A DNA stretch of 45,683 nucleotides from Sphingobacteriales bacterium (GTDB lineage: Bacteria; Bacteroidota; Bacteroidia; Chitinophagales; Chitinophagaceae). Location: the NCBI GenBank assembly GCA_027484425.1, contig JAIXSZ010000080.1, forward strand, positions 1 to 45,683, in the 5' to 3' direction. Position 1 is the first letter of the stretch, and each line of letters starts with the position of its first letter. Below the pieces are notes generated by a model. The model was not told the origin of the DNA. It made no database searches and worked only from the letters and a program-made list of their open reading frames with translations. Below are positions 8,381-15,872 of the stretch, in pieces. A program made the position numbers and the translations under genes.

Positions 8381-8596
8381 CTATTTGCCGGTCTTAGATA
8401 CCGGACAAGTACTCAAACCAAACAGTGTGTAGAGCGGACAAAAACTAATGAGTGATGTAGCTACAAATACACCTGCAAGTACTAGTAACACTATACCCAA
8501 TGTACCTGTGACAACACCGGTGAAATATAATACTGCTACAATTGCGGCTATCAATACCCGCACTAAACGATCGGCAATACCCATGTTCTTTTTCAT
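8381..8596 (-). CDS. DUF2892/YgaP-like inner membrane protein
   Basis: 71 aa. MGIADRLVRVLIAAIVAVL begins the family pattern, followed by the second membrane segment LGIVLLVLAGVFVATSLIS and the ending CPLYTLFGLSTCPV. This is the DUF2892 membrane domain found fused to rhodanese in E. coli YgaP; here it is a free-standing protein near separate rhodaneses. It has its own candidate Crp-type promoter (8628-8674) and is followed by a 118-nt gap, so it is probably a separate transcript under the same regulator. Confidence 0.85.
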   Translation of the reverse strand: MKKNMGIADRLVRVLIAAIVAVLYFTGVVTGTLGIVLLVLAGVFVATSLISFCPLYTLFGLSTCPVSKTGK

Positions 8597-8627
8597 AACT
8601 GTAATGTGTGTTTTTAAGATTACAGTA

Positions 8628-8674
8628 CAAAGATCTCACATGACCCATTGCCGAATGGGAACAAATGTTACACA
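8628..8674 (-). promoter_or_regulatory. Crp-type operator plus weak -7 element, DUF2892 gene
   Basis: The minus-strand -7 is GATCTTTG (8635-8628). The plus strand has TGGGAACAAATGTTACAC from 8656, with the dyad AACA-AA-TGTT centred at 8664.5, again 29.5 nt above the -7. The core TGGGAACAwwTGT is shared with the site at 8308-8320. Confidence 0.55.
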
Positions 8675-8689
8675 GTAAAAAATATTTTA

Positions 8690-9295
8690 TCAGAGCAATT
8701 CAATGGTATTCCTGCCTAGTTTGAGGATGTTTTTCTGCTCCATGGTGCGCAGTAGCCTGCTCACTGCCTCGCGATGGGTGTGCAGCTCATCAGCTATATT
8801 TTGGTGGGTAATGTACAGCGCCTTAGTACCAGCAGCCTTGGCGCGCTCTTGCAAGTAGTGCAGCACTTGTTTGTCCATGTTGCTGAATGCTATCAGGTCT
8901 ATAACATCAAGCAACTCCGTAAAACGCTGACTATATGTATTATTCACATAAGTTTTCCATTCTGGATACTTAAACAATTCGTCTACCATATTTACTGGCA
9001 CCTGCATTATTTCTGCATCTTCTTCTACTATGGCTTTTATGCTGCTCTTTTTGCGCCCCTGACAACAGTTTATAGCCATAGCACAACTCTGCCCAGGATA
9101 CAGATGATATAAAAACACCTCTCTACCCTCTTCGTTTTGGCGCACTATGCGCAGCACGCCTTTCAGTACTACCGGCACAAATAGCACCTCATCGCCCGGC
9201 GACATCATAACTGTATCTCTTGTTATCTGTCTAGTGCGGGCATAACGAGCCAACTCTGCTACCAATAATGGGTCTGTAAAAATGGGATGAATCAT
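8690..9295 (-). CDS. Crp/Fnr family transcriptional regulator
   Basis: 201 aa. Residues ~15-120 form a cyclic-nucleotide-binding-like beta roll (SPGDEVLFVPVVLKGVLRIV). They are followed by a dimer helix and a C-terminal HTH (ITHQNIADELHTHREAVSRLLRTMEQ), the Crp-type winged helix with HREAVSR as recognition helix. Cys71 lies three residues ahead of AINCC, and Cys77/Cys78 sit in AINCCQGRKK inside the sensor domain. There is no N-terminal Fe-S Cys set as in Fnr. Given the sulfur-transfer genes it precedes, these cysteines may sense persulfide or redox state; this is inference. It probably controls the two promoters at 8280 and 8628. Confidence 0.9.
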   Translation of the reverse strand: MIHPIFTDPLLVAELARYARTRQITRDTVMMSPGDEVLFVPVVLKGVLRIVRQNEEGREVFLYHLYPGQSCAMAINCCQGRKKSSIKAIVEEDAEIMQVPVNMVDELFKYPEWKTYVNNTYSQRFTELLDVIDLIAFSNMDKQVLHYLQERAKAAGTKALYITHQNIADELHTHREAVSRLLRTMEQKNILKLGRNTIELL

Positions 9296-9330
9296 AGTGG
9301 ATAGAGATAAATTCTGTTGTATTAAAAATA

Positions 9331-10359
9331 TTACTTTTTCATAAGCCCGTCGCAGATATTACCGGCAATGGCAGGCCCTTCGTACACAAACCCAGTGTAT
9401 ACCTGCACCAGCACTGCACCTGCATCTAATTTTTCTTTTGCATCATCGGCAGTAAATATCCCACCCGATGCTATTATCGGAATACTTCCCTTGCTGTGTG
9501 TATGCAGGTATTTGACCACCTCTGTGGCTCGCTGGCGCAGCGGCGCACCACTAAGCCCACCCATACCTATTGCATCCACGTCAGCATTTGACGTTGCTAG
9601 CCCTTCTCGGCTAATAGTAGTGTTAGACGACACAATACCATCTATACCAGTAGTACGCACTATATCTATGATGTCATCCAGTTGTTCGTTGGTAAGATCG
9701 GGTGCTATCTTTAGTAAGAGAGGTTTATTACCAGCTTTTTGTTTATTCAGTAGTTGCAATCTATTGAGCAGTTGTGTCAGCGGCTCTTTCTCTTGCAGTG
9801 CACGCAGCCCAGGAGTATTGGGGCTACTCACATTCACCACAAAATAATCTACCACATCGTACAACTGCATAAAACACTTTTCGTAGTCATCTGCCGCTTG
9901 TTCATTAGGGGTATCTTTGTTTTTACCTATGTTGCCACCTATTATTATTAGTTCCTTTCTATTGCGCAGCCTAGCTACTGCCTCAGCTACACCGCCATTA
10001 TTAAAGCCCATTCTGTTGATAAGTGCTTTATCCGCTGGCAAACGAAACAAACGAGGTTGGGGATTGCCGGGCTGAGGACGAGGCGTAAGGGTACCTATCT
10101 CTATAAAACCGAAACCCAAACATGCTAAAGGATCTATAAAACGTGCATCTTTATCAAAACCCGCCGCTAGTCCTACCGGATTGGGAAAGGTTATTCCCCA
10201 TACTTTGCGTTCCAATGAAGGATGTTTTCTAACAAACTTACTTTTCAGCATATTGCGCACTACAGGTATGTTGTATGCAGTGGCGAGGCGATTCATCACC
10301 ATATAATGTACCTTTTCGGCATCTATCCCGAATAGTATCTTACGTATTAGTCCGTACAT
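9331..10359 (-). CDS. pyrD: Dihydroorotate dehydrogenase (quinone), class 2
   Basis: A 342-aa FMN enzyme of pyrimidine synthesis that oxidises dihydroorotate to orotate with quinone. The N-terminal helical extension ([20 protein letters not shown]) is the membrane-associating part of class 2. Family motifs include [42 protein letters not shown], the active-site loop [15 protein letters not shown] with the class 2 catalytic Ser, LLKIAPDL and [12 protein letters not shown]. It stands alone, 35 nt upstream of the Crp-family gene; the next pyrimidine gene in the window, dihydroorotase, is 23 kb away. Confidence 0.96.
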   Translation of the reverse strand: MYGLIRKILFGIDAEKVHYMVMNRLATAYNIPVVRNMLKSKFVRKHPSLERKVWGITFPNPVGLAAGFDKDARFIDPLACLGFGFIEIGTLTPRPQPGNPQPRLFRLPADKALINRMGFNNGGVAEAVARLRNRKELIIIGGNIGKNKDTPNEQAADDYEKCFMQLYDVVDYFVVNVSSPNTPGLRALQEKEPLTQLLNRLQLLNKQKAGNKPLLLKIAPDLTNEQLDDIIDIVRTTGIDGIVSSNTTISREGLATSNADVDAIGMGGLSGAPLRQRATEVVKYLHTHSKGSIPIIASGGIFTADDAKEKLDAGAVLVQVYTGFVYEGPAIAGNICDGLMKK

Positions 10360-10400
10360 CTTAGTTGTATTGTGGCGTTTTAATGCCCTTTGTATAGCCG

Positions 10401-10408
10401 CAAAGATA
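10401..10408 (-). promoter_or_regulatory. -7 element upstream of pyrD
   Basis: The minus strand reads TATCTTTG, an exact TAnnTTTG match, 42 nt upstream of the pyrD start. A TTTG at 10436-10433 lies 24 nt further up, slightly long for a -33. Confidence 0.45.
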
Positions 10409-10481
10409 CACTGGCATTTCTTGCATTTTTAACAAAAATAAGGGTCGCAGAAATCTAGTAAAGAGTAATTTAGCAATTAAT

Positions 10482-11189
10482 ATGACTGCAAAAGCCTTCA
10501 CAGTACTGTTTACATTATTATTTATTGCAGGTACTGCATGGGCTCAGATCATACACGGCGAGGCACTGGATATGGACACCAAAGCACCCATAGAAGGTGT
10601 GGAAATAGAAAACATCTACAACAATGTGCGCATCAACACCATTGCGGATGGCTCATTTGTTATTTCTGCTTCCTCTGGTCAGTTGTTAGAGTTTAGCAAA
10701 CCCGGCTACAAACTTACCAGAGTGCGTATACCCCATGGCTATGTACCACCCTATTTCCGTATCATACTCGAGCGGGGACTTACACCTAGATCAGATATCT
10801 ACGAAGACAAAAGCAATAGGTATAACAACAAAAAAGACAGCATAAGGTATAGAGAAATGTTTCAGCAGCAACTGGACTTTCCACGTATGTCCACATTCGA
10901 GAAAATCAAAAGCCCTTTCTCTGCGTTGAGCGCAAAAAACCGTATGACCTGGCAGTTTCAGGAAGATTACAGCAACTTTGAAAAAGAAAAGTACGTTGAC
11001 TTTACCTTTAATAAAGAGCTCATAGGTCAAATAACCGGTCTTTCAGGCGATAGCCTCAATAAATACATGGTACGATTTAGACCATCCTACGAGCAGCTAC
11101 GCGGTATGAATGACTATACCTTCTTTACCTATATCAAAACCAGCGTACATCGCTTCCGTACGCCGTACCGACCCAGAGGCATACAGTAA
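10482..11189 (+). CDS. Secreted protein with carboxypeptidase-regulatory-like domain
   Basis: 235 aa. A clear signal peptide (AFTVLFTLLFIAGTAWAQ) is followed by a beta-sandwich of the carboxypeptidase D regulatory type: IIHGEALDMDTKAPIEGVEI, then TIADGSFVISASSGQLLEF and YKLTRVRIP. This fold is the usual N-terminal plug-side domain of TonB-dependent receptors in this phylum, but here it stands without a receptor. The C-terminal half (about 110-235) is charged and rich in Arg, Tyr and Phe, and resembles nothing I can name. Transcription converges on kynU with a gap of only 7 nt. Confidence 0.7.
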   Translation: MTAKAFTVLFTLLFIAGTAWAQIIHGEALDMDTKAPIEGVEIENIYNNVRINTIADGSFVISASSGQLLEFSKPGYKLTRVRIPHGYVPPYFRIILERGLTPRSDIYEDKSNRYNNKKDSIRYREMFQQQLDFPRMSTFEKIKSPFSALSAKNRMTWQFQEDYSNFEKEKYVDFTFNKELIGQITGLSGDSLNKYMVRFRPSYEQLRGMNDYTFFTYIKTSVHRFRTPYRPRGIQ

Positions 11190-11196
11190 ACCACCC

Positions 11197-12471
11197 CTAC
11201 TGGTGGGCAGGTATACTCATCAGTATTTCGTATAGTTTGTAGCAGTCTTCGTAAGTGTTGTACAGTGGCACTGGTGCTATACGTATCACATTAGGCTCAC
11301 GCCAGTCTGCTACTACACCGTTCTCGGTTAGTACTTCGAATATTGCCCTGCCGTCGTCGCCAAACAACATTGACAATTGACACCCACGTTTTGTAGGGTC
11401 AGTGGGTGTTATTATTTCAAATTTCAAATGAGTTATTTGTCTCAACAGATACTCCATATAGCCCGTCAGGTGTACACTCTTAGCCCTCAACGCCGCCATA
11501 CCTACCTTCTCAAAAATATCGAGCGATGCATTGTGTGCTACCATGTTGAAGACCGGAGCATTACTCATTTGCCAACTGGCAGCACCTGCCTGAGGCACAA
11601 ACCCCTTTCTCATCTTGAAGCGGGTACTTTCTTCATTACCCCACCAGCCAGCTAGTCTGGGCATATCTGGGTTGTTGCCGTGGCGTTCATGTACGAATGC
11701 ACCTCCTACGCCACCTGGGCCAGAGTTGAGGTACTTGTAGGTACACCAACATGCAAAATCCACATTCCAGTTGTGCAACTGCAACGGCACATTACCTACA
11801 GCATGTGCCAAATCAAAACCACAATATGCACCCACGTTATGTGTAGCCTTGGTAATAGCTTCCAAATCGAAAAACTGACCAGTGTAGTAATTCACGCCAC
11901 CTATCATCACCAATGCTAGCGTGTCTCCAGCTTCTTGTATGGCATCTAGTATATCCTGCTCATCTATCAGGTGAGCTCCTTCTCTAGGGTAAATCTCTAT
12001 TATTGCATCATCAGGATTGTAGCCATGCATACGCACCTGGGTTTCCACTGCATATTGGTCAGATGGGAAAGCCCCTGCCTCCATCAATATTTTATAACGC
12101 CCGTTTACAGGTCTGTAAAAACTAATCATCAGTAAGTGCAGGTTTACAGTAAGTGCATTCATAGCCACAACCTCATCTTTTTGTGCACCCACTACTGCAG
12201 CTAGCCGCTCACTGAACACATGGTGATAACTGAACCAGGGATAACCAGCCCTAAAGTGACCCTCTACCCCATGACGTGCCCAGTCGCGCAGTTCTTTGTT
12301 CATTAGGTATTCTACACTTTTAGGTTGCAGGCCTAGCGAATTGCCACAAAAGTACCTCACGTCTTCACCGTTGTGCTGCGGAAAGTGAAAACGCTCTCTG
12401 AATGGAAACAAAGTATCCATTTGGTCTTGCGTCTGTGCAAATTCGGGGGTAGTATCGTATACTGCCTGCAT
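11197..12471 (-). CDS. kynU: Kynureninase
   Basis: A 424-aa PLP enzyme that cleaves kynurenine to anthranilate and alanine (or 3-hydroxykynurenine to 3-hydroxyanthranilate). The match runs full length: YFCGNSLGLQPKSV, RHGVEGHF near the N-terminus, MNALTVNLHLLM, FDLAHAVGNVPLQLHNW with the PLP-contacting Asp, and CTYKYLNSGPGG with the Schiff-base Lys. The C-terminal GVVADWREPNVIRIAPVPLY substrate-side motif is also present. No other kynurenine-pathway gene is adjacent. A glutaryl-CoA dehydrogenase-like gene at 36.5 kb could act in the lower part of tryptophan breakdown, but the two are not linked. Confidence 0.95.
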   Translation of the reverse strand: MQAVYDTTPEFAQTQDQMDTLFPFRERFHFPQHNGEDVRYFCGNSLGLQPKSVEYLMNKELRDWARHGVEGHFRAGYPWFSYHHVFSERLAAVVGAQKDEVVAMNALTVNLHLLMISFYRPVNGRYKILMEAGAFPSDQYAVETQVRMHGYNPDDAIIEIYPREGAHLIDEQDILDAIQEAGDTLALVMIGGVNYYTGQFFDLEAITKATHNVGAYCGFDLAHAVGNVPLQLHNWNVDFACWCTYKYLNSGPGGVGGAFVHERHGNNPDMPRLAGWWGNEESTRFKMRKGFVPQAGAASWQMSNAPVFNMVAHNASLDIFEKVGMAALRAKSVHLTGYMEYLLRQITHLKFEIITPTDPTKRGCQLSMLFGDDGRAIFEVLTENGVVADWREPNVIRIAPVPLYNTYEDCYKLYEILMSIPAHQ

Positions 12472-12492
12472 TTTTATATCAGTTTATTTGTA

Positions 12493-12500
12493 CAAAAGTA
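12493..12500 (-). promoter_or_regulatory. -7 element upstream of kynU
   Basis: The minus strand reads TACTTTTG, matching TAnnTTTG, 22 nt above the kynU start. The predicted leader is short, about 15 nt. Confidence 0.45.
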
Positions 12501-12552
12501 GCTATGCAACACGAAAAACCTATATAGAGGATAAAAGTTACGATTTGATTTG

Positions 12553-12560
12553 TAATTTTG
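12553..12560 (+). promoter_or_regulatory. -7 element upstream of outer-membrane protein gene
   Basis: TAATTTTG matches TAnnTTTG, 33 nt before the chosen ATG at 12594. It also excludes the earlier in-frame ATG at 12558, which lies inside the element. Confidence 0.45.
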
Positions 12561-12593
12561 TTAACTCATTCACAATCCTGCACTCAAAAAATC

Positions 12594-13136
12594 ATGAACA
12601 AAATCAAACAAGTTCTGACATACACGCTCACTGGCATACTATTATCTGTATCTGCTATAGCTCAAGAAAACCTTGTTGCCCCTTTTGCGCTGGGTGTGCG
12701 GGTAAGCCCAGATGGTGCCGGTATCAATGCACGTTACTTCTTCAACGATAAAATAAATGTTGAAGGTCAAATCAACACATCGGGAGGAACTAGGGGCGGC
12801 TCTGGCAAAAGCACCATGTACGGAGTGCTGCTACAGTACAATATCATGATAGCCGGACCGGAACTCAGATTTTATATGGGCGGAGGCGTCCATGCTGGTA
12901 TGTGGCAAAAAGACAAAGACAGAGGTCAATACCTGGGTACTAACGGCCTAGACGGTGTGGCTGGCATAGAATATACTTTCGCACGTGTACCATTTAGTAT
13001 TTCCTTTGATGTAAAACCGTCTCTGAACTATATTTCTGGGGTTACCTATTTCCCCAATAACAACTTAGGTTTTGGTATTCGCTACATTTTTGGCGGCTGG
13101 GCTTCCGTACCTGACCCTAAAGACGGCAGAGAATAA
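12594..13136 (+). CDS. Outer-membrane beta-barrel-like protein
   Basis: 180 aa from ATG 12594. The signal peptide is MNKIKQVLTYTLTGILLSVS ending in AIAQ. The mature part shows alternating hydrophobic/polar strands (FALGVRVSPDGAGINARYFF, KINVEGQINTSGG, YGVLLQYNIM, LRFYMGGGVHAGMW). It ends with SFDVKPSLNYISGV and LGFGIRYIFGG, the usual pattern of small Bacteroidota outer-membrane barrels. The start was chosen because the signal peptide begins there and the promoter overlaps the alternative start. No specific function is visible. It is monocistronic and diverges from kynU. Confidence 0.75.
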   Translation: MNKIKQVLTYTLTGILLSVSAIAQENLVAPFALGVRVSPDGAGINARYFFNDKINVEGQINTSGGTRGGSGKSTMYGVLLQYNIMIAGPELRFYMGGGVHAGMWQKDKDRGQYLGTNGLDGVAGIEYTFARVPFSISFDVKPSLNYISGVTYFPNNNLGFGIRYIFGGWASVPDPKDGRE

Positions 13137-13335
13137 AGGAAATAAAAAACATACCTGCCGATAGCTATCCTGTTCTCTAATTTATGTAGGGTACTCATTG
13201 TGTTACCTACTTCCACTATCAATGGTATTACCATTCACCTACCCACACCTAGTATTCAAAGTTACCTTTATGTCAATAACCGACATTTTAACACTATTTG
13301 CCGATTAATTATCTATCCTTTAGTATTAGGTGTTG

Positions 13336-13343
13336 TAATTTTG
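13336..13343 (+). promoter_or_regulatory. -7 element upstream of lemA
   Basis: TAATTTTG matches TAnnTTTG, 17 nt before the lemA ATG at 13361. It also supports that start over the in-frame ATG at 13298. Confidence 0.45.
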
Positions 13344-13360
13344 ACCTAAATTATCAAACA

Positions 13361-13942
13361 ATGAAAAAAGGATTATTGATTGCAGCAGGTATTATCCTCA
13401 TGATTGTACTTATGGGTGGATGCACCTATAATGGGATGAACGGCACACAAAAAGAAGCACAACAAAAATGGGCAGATGTTCAGAGTAGTTATCAGCGTCG
13501 TTCAGACCTTATACCTAATCTGGTAGCTACTGTAAAGGGTGTAGCCAACTTTGAAACTACTACACTTACCCAAGTGATACAGGCTAGGGCCAGTGCTACT
13601 TCTATAAAAGTAGACCCTAAAGACCTTACACCGGAGAAACTTCAACAGTTTCAGCAGTCGCAAGGTCAATTGAGCCAGGCATTGGGTCGTCTTATGGTGG
13701 TATCTGAGCAATACCCTCAGTTGAAGGCTAACGAAAACTTCAAAGACCTGCAAAGCCAACTGGAAGGTACAGAAAACAGAATCAAAGTATCTCGCGATGC
13801 TTACAACGAAGCTGTGAAAATATATAATGTTAAGGTTACCAACTTCCCCAACGTATTACTGGCAGGTATGTTTGGTTTCAAAGAAATGACTATGTTCCAA
13901 GCCGAACAAGGTGCAGAAAAAGCTCCTAAAGTAGAATTCTAA
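13361..13942 (+). CDS. lemA: LemA family protein
   Basis: 193 aa from ATG 13361. An N-terminal membrane anchor (LLIAAGIILMIVLMGGC) is followed by the LemA coiled-coil domain: QQKWADVQSSYQRRSDLIPN, LVATVKGVANFE, LTQVIQARASA, LGRLMVVSEQYPQLKANENF and ENRIKVSRDAYNEAVKIYN. These are all hallmark LemA segments. A Cys follows the membrane helix (MGGCTYNG), so it could also be processed as a lipoprotein. LemA genes often travel with TPM-domain genes, as here. The biochemical role of the family is not settled. A strong terminator follows, so some transcripts probably end before the TPM genes. Confidence 0.93.
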   Translation: MKKGLLIAAGIILMIVLMGGCTYNGMNGTQKEAQQKWADVQSSYQRRSDLIPNLVATVKGVANFETTTLTQVIQARASATSIKVDPKDLTPEKLQQFQQSQGQLSQALGRLMVVSEQYPQLKANENFKDLQSQLEGTENRIKVSRDAYNEAVKIYNVKVTNFPNVLLAGMFGFKEMTMFQAEQGAEKAPKVEF

Positions 13943-13957
13943 TATCCACATTTACAG

Positions 13958-13994
13958 TATAGCTACACCTACCTCAAGGTGTAGCTATATTTTT
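13958..13994 (+). terminator. Terminator between lemA and the TPM genes
   Basis: TATAGCTACACCT and AGGTGTAGCTATA form a perfect 13-bp stem with a 6-nt loop, followed by TTTTT. This is a classical intrinsic terminator 15 nt after the lemA stop. It may reduce expression of the downstream TPM genes relative to lemA. Confidence 0.85.
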
Positions 13995-14006
13995 AATTCA
14001 ATTTAT

Positions 14007-14465
14007 ATGTTTTCACTTTTTCCCAAAAAACAATTTCTCGATACTGATGCTCAGCACAAGATAGTAGCTTGTATTGCTGAAGCTGAAAGTAAAACCAGCG
14101 GAGAAATAAGGGTGTACATGGAGGCCAATTGCCCCTATGTAGACCCTATAGATAGGGCTAAGGAAGTATTTACAAGTTTGGGAATGGAGAAAACTGTCGC
14201 TCGCAACGCAGTAATTATCTATATAGCATACATCGACAAACAGTTTGCGCTGTTCGGCGATGCTGCTATTTATGAGCTATCGGGTGGTGCATCTTTTTGG
14301 AAAAATGCCGCTGCTACGCTAGCTGCACACCTCAAAAAACAAGAGTACACACTAGGTCTGTGCAATTGTATCAATGAATTGGGGGCAGCATTGGCAACCC
14401 ATTTCCCTCCCGACCCAAACATCAAGAAAAATGAATTGCCTGACGAAATAGTTTTTGGAAAATGA
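14007..14465 (+). CDS. TPM-domain protein (soluble)
   Basis: 152 aa. It contains a TPM domain (DUF477 type): TDAQHKIVACIAEAESKTSG, EIRVYMEANCP, VFTSLGMEKTVARNAVIIYI and FALFGDAAIYELSGG. No signal peptide or membrane helix is seen, so it is cytoplasmic or membrane-associated. It overlaps the next TPM gene by 4 nt (ATGA). The LemA-TPM-TPM order recurs in Bacteroidota, with the second TPM protein being the membrane-anchored one. TPM domains have been linked to acid phosphatase activity in plants and to photosystem assembly; the bacterial role is uncertain. Confidence 0.85.
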   Translation: MFSLFPKKQFLDTDAQHKIVACIAEAESKTSGEIRVYMEANCPYVDPIDRAKEVFTSLGMEKTVARNAVIIYIAYIDKQFALFGDAAIYELSGGASFWKNAAATLAAHLKKQEYTLGLCNCINELGAALATHFPPDPNIKKNELPDEIVFGK

Positions 14466-15289
14466 CAAACAACATATTGATATTTAATCGTTTACGCCAT
14501 GTAGGATTGCTATTGCTGGTATTATTCTCCAGCATTATCGCAGTTGCGGCCAATAAAGTTTTTCCCGAGCCACCTAATCCACCCAGGCTTGTAAACGACT
14601 ATGCCAATATGCTGAACAGTGGCGAACAGCAACAACTGGAAAATAAATTGGTTTCGTTCGACAGAACTTCCTCTACCCAAATCACTATCGTAACCATTAC
14701 TGACCTAGGTGGATACGATGTATCTGACTACACCATACAATTATTCAACCGATGGAAAATAGGGCAAGCTGGCAAAAACAATGGTGTACTTCTGCTGGTT
14801 TCGCTCAATGACCGCAAGGCATGGATAACTACTGGTAAAGGGCTAGAAGGAGTACTAACAGATGCCAAAACATCAAGAATATTCAGAAATGAGCTAAAAC
14901 CAGCTTTTAAACAAGGAAATTACTTCAGCGGGTTAAACCAAACTGTAGATGCGATAATAGAGGTAACAAAGGGTGAGTATACCGCCGACAAAAAAGCTAA
15001 AGATGGAGGTATACCTCTTGCAGCCATTATTGTCATCATCATTTTTATCGTTTTCATTATAAAGATGACAGGCGGCGGTGGACGTGGCGGCAACAGACGT
15101 GGTGGCTACATGAGTAGTGGCGGCTTGGGCGATATAGCTACCGGTATGATTATAGGCAATCTGCTCAACGGTGGCCGTGGTGGCAGCAGTTGGGGCGGCG
15201 GTAGTGACTGGGGCGGCGGGGGTGGTGGCGGTTTCGGCGGCTTTGGTGGTGGCAGTAGTGGCGGTGGTGGCGCAGGTGGCGGCTGGTAA
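14462..15289 (+). CDS. TPM-domain protein with membrane anchor and Gly-rich tail
   Basis: 275 aa. Signal peptide or N-terminal helix (HVGLLLLVLFSSIIAVAA), TPM domain at ~40-160 (LVNDYANMLNSGEQQQLENK, ITIVTITDLGGYDVSDYTIQ, GVLLLVSLNDRKAWITTGKG), then a membrane helix (IPLAAIIVIIIFIVFIIKM). The tail of about 70 residues is dominated by Gly, Ser and Trp and ends in GGGGAGGGW. This is the standard layout of the YgcG/TPM family, with the domain facing the periplasm. The extreme Gly run (15070-15290) makes the DNA locally GC- and G-rich compared with its neighbours. Confidence 0.88.
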   Translation: MTNNILIFNRLRHVGLLLLVLFSSIIAVAANKVFPEPPNPPRLVNDYANMLNSGEQQQLENKLVSFDRTSSTQITIVTITDLGGYDVSDYTIQLFNRWKIGQAGKNNGVLLLVSLNDRKAWITTGKGLEGVLTDAKTSRIFRNELKPAFKQGNYFSGLNQTVDAIIEVTKGEYTADKKAKDGGIPLAAIIVIIIFIVFIIKMTGGGGRGGNRRGGYMSSGGLGDIATGMIIGNLLNGGRGGSSWGGGSDWGGGGGGGFGGFGGGSSGGGGAGGGW

Positions 15290-15331
15290 TAACTACTAAC
15301 TGTTAGAGGTTATTTACTGTGCATATTTGTG

Positions 15332-15339
15332 TACTTTTG
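15332..15339 (+). promoter_or_regulatory. -7 element upstream of lptE
   Basis: TACTTTTG matches TAnnTTTG, 10 nt before the chosen ATG at 15350. The earlier in-frame ATG at 15329 would precede the element, so 15350 is preferred. Confidence 0.45.
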
Positions 15340-15349
15340 CAATATATTA

Positions 15350-15856
15350 ATGAAGATAAAATTTCTAATACCACTCGCTATAGGTATCTTGCTACTAGCA
15401 GTAGCTGGATGTCGTGTGTATAGTTTATCAGGGGCTTCTATCGAGGGGAAAAACATCAACATTCATCAGCTCGAAAACAGAGCCAGAAATGTAGTACCCA
15501 GCCTAAGTGCCAACCTTACCGAAAAAATTAGACGAAGAATCTTATCTCAAACCGGTTTACAACCAGTGACTATCGATGATGCCGATTATGATATCACTGG
15601 GCAAATCACTACTTACGAGGTCACTGTCACTGGTGCACAAGGCGTACAGGTAGCTACCAAAAACAGACTAACAATATCAATTCAAATTACTTTTAAAAAC
15701 AGGCTAAACGAAAAAGCTGATTTTTCACAAACTTTCACCCGCTTTTCCGACTTTAATGCTTCGCAATTGCTGCAAAGTGTAGAAGCTGCACTTATTGAGG
15801 ATATAGGAAATCAGTTGGCAGATGATATTTTTAATAAAGCTTTCGTAAATTGGTAG
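15350..15856 (+). CDS. lptE: LptE-family LPS-assembly lipoprotein
   Basis: 168 aa from ATG 15350. The lipoprotein signal (IPLAIGILLLAVAGC) ends at lipidated Cys22 or nearby, followed by VYSLSGASIEGKNINIHQLE, the typical Bacteroidota LptE opening. Further signature stretches are LSANLTEKIRRRILSQTGL, ADYDITGQITTYEVT, QITFKNRLNEKADFSQTF and ALIEDIGNQLADDIFNKAF. The family plugs the LptD barrel in the outer membrane and helps place LPS at the surface. It is followed after 16 nt by the TPR-protein gene and then secG, and is probably cotranscribed with them. Confidence 0.9.
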   Translation: MKIKFLIPLAIGILLLAVAGCRVYSLSGASIEGKNINIHQLENRARNVVPSLSANLTEKIRRRILSQTGLQPVTIDDADYDITGQITTYEVTVTGAQGVQVATKNRLTISIQITFKNRLNEKADFSQTFTRFSDFNASQLLQSVEAALIEDIGNQLADDIFNKAFVNW

Positions 15857-15872
15857 CCCGATACTAACAGTA

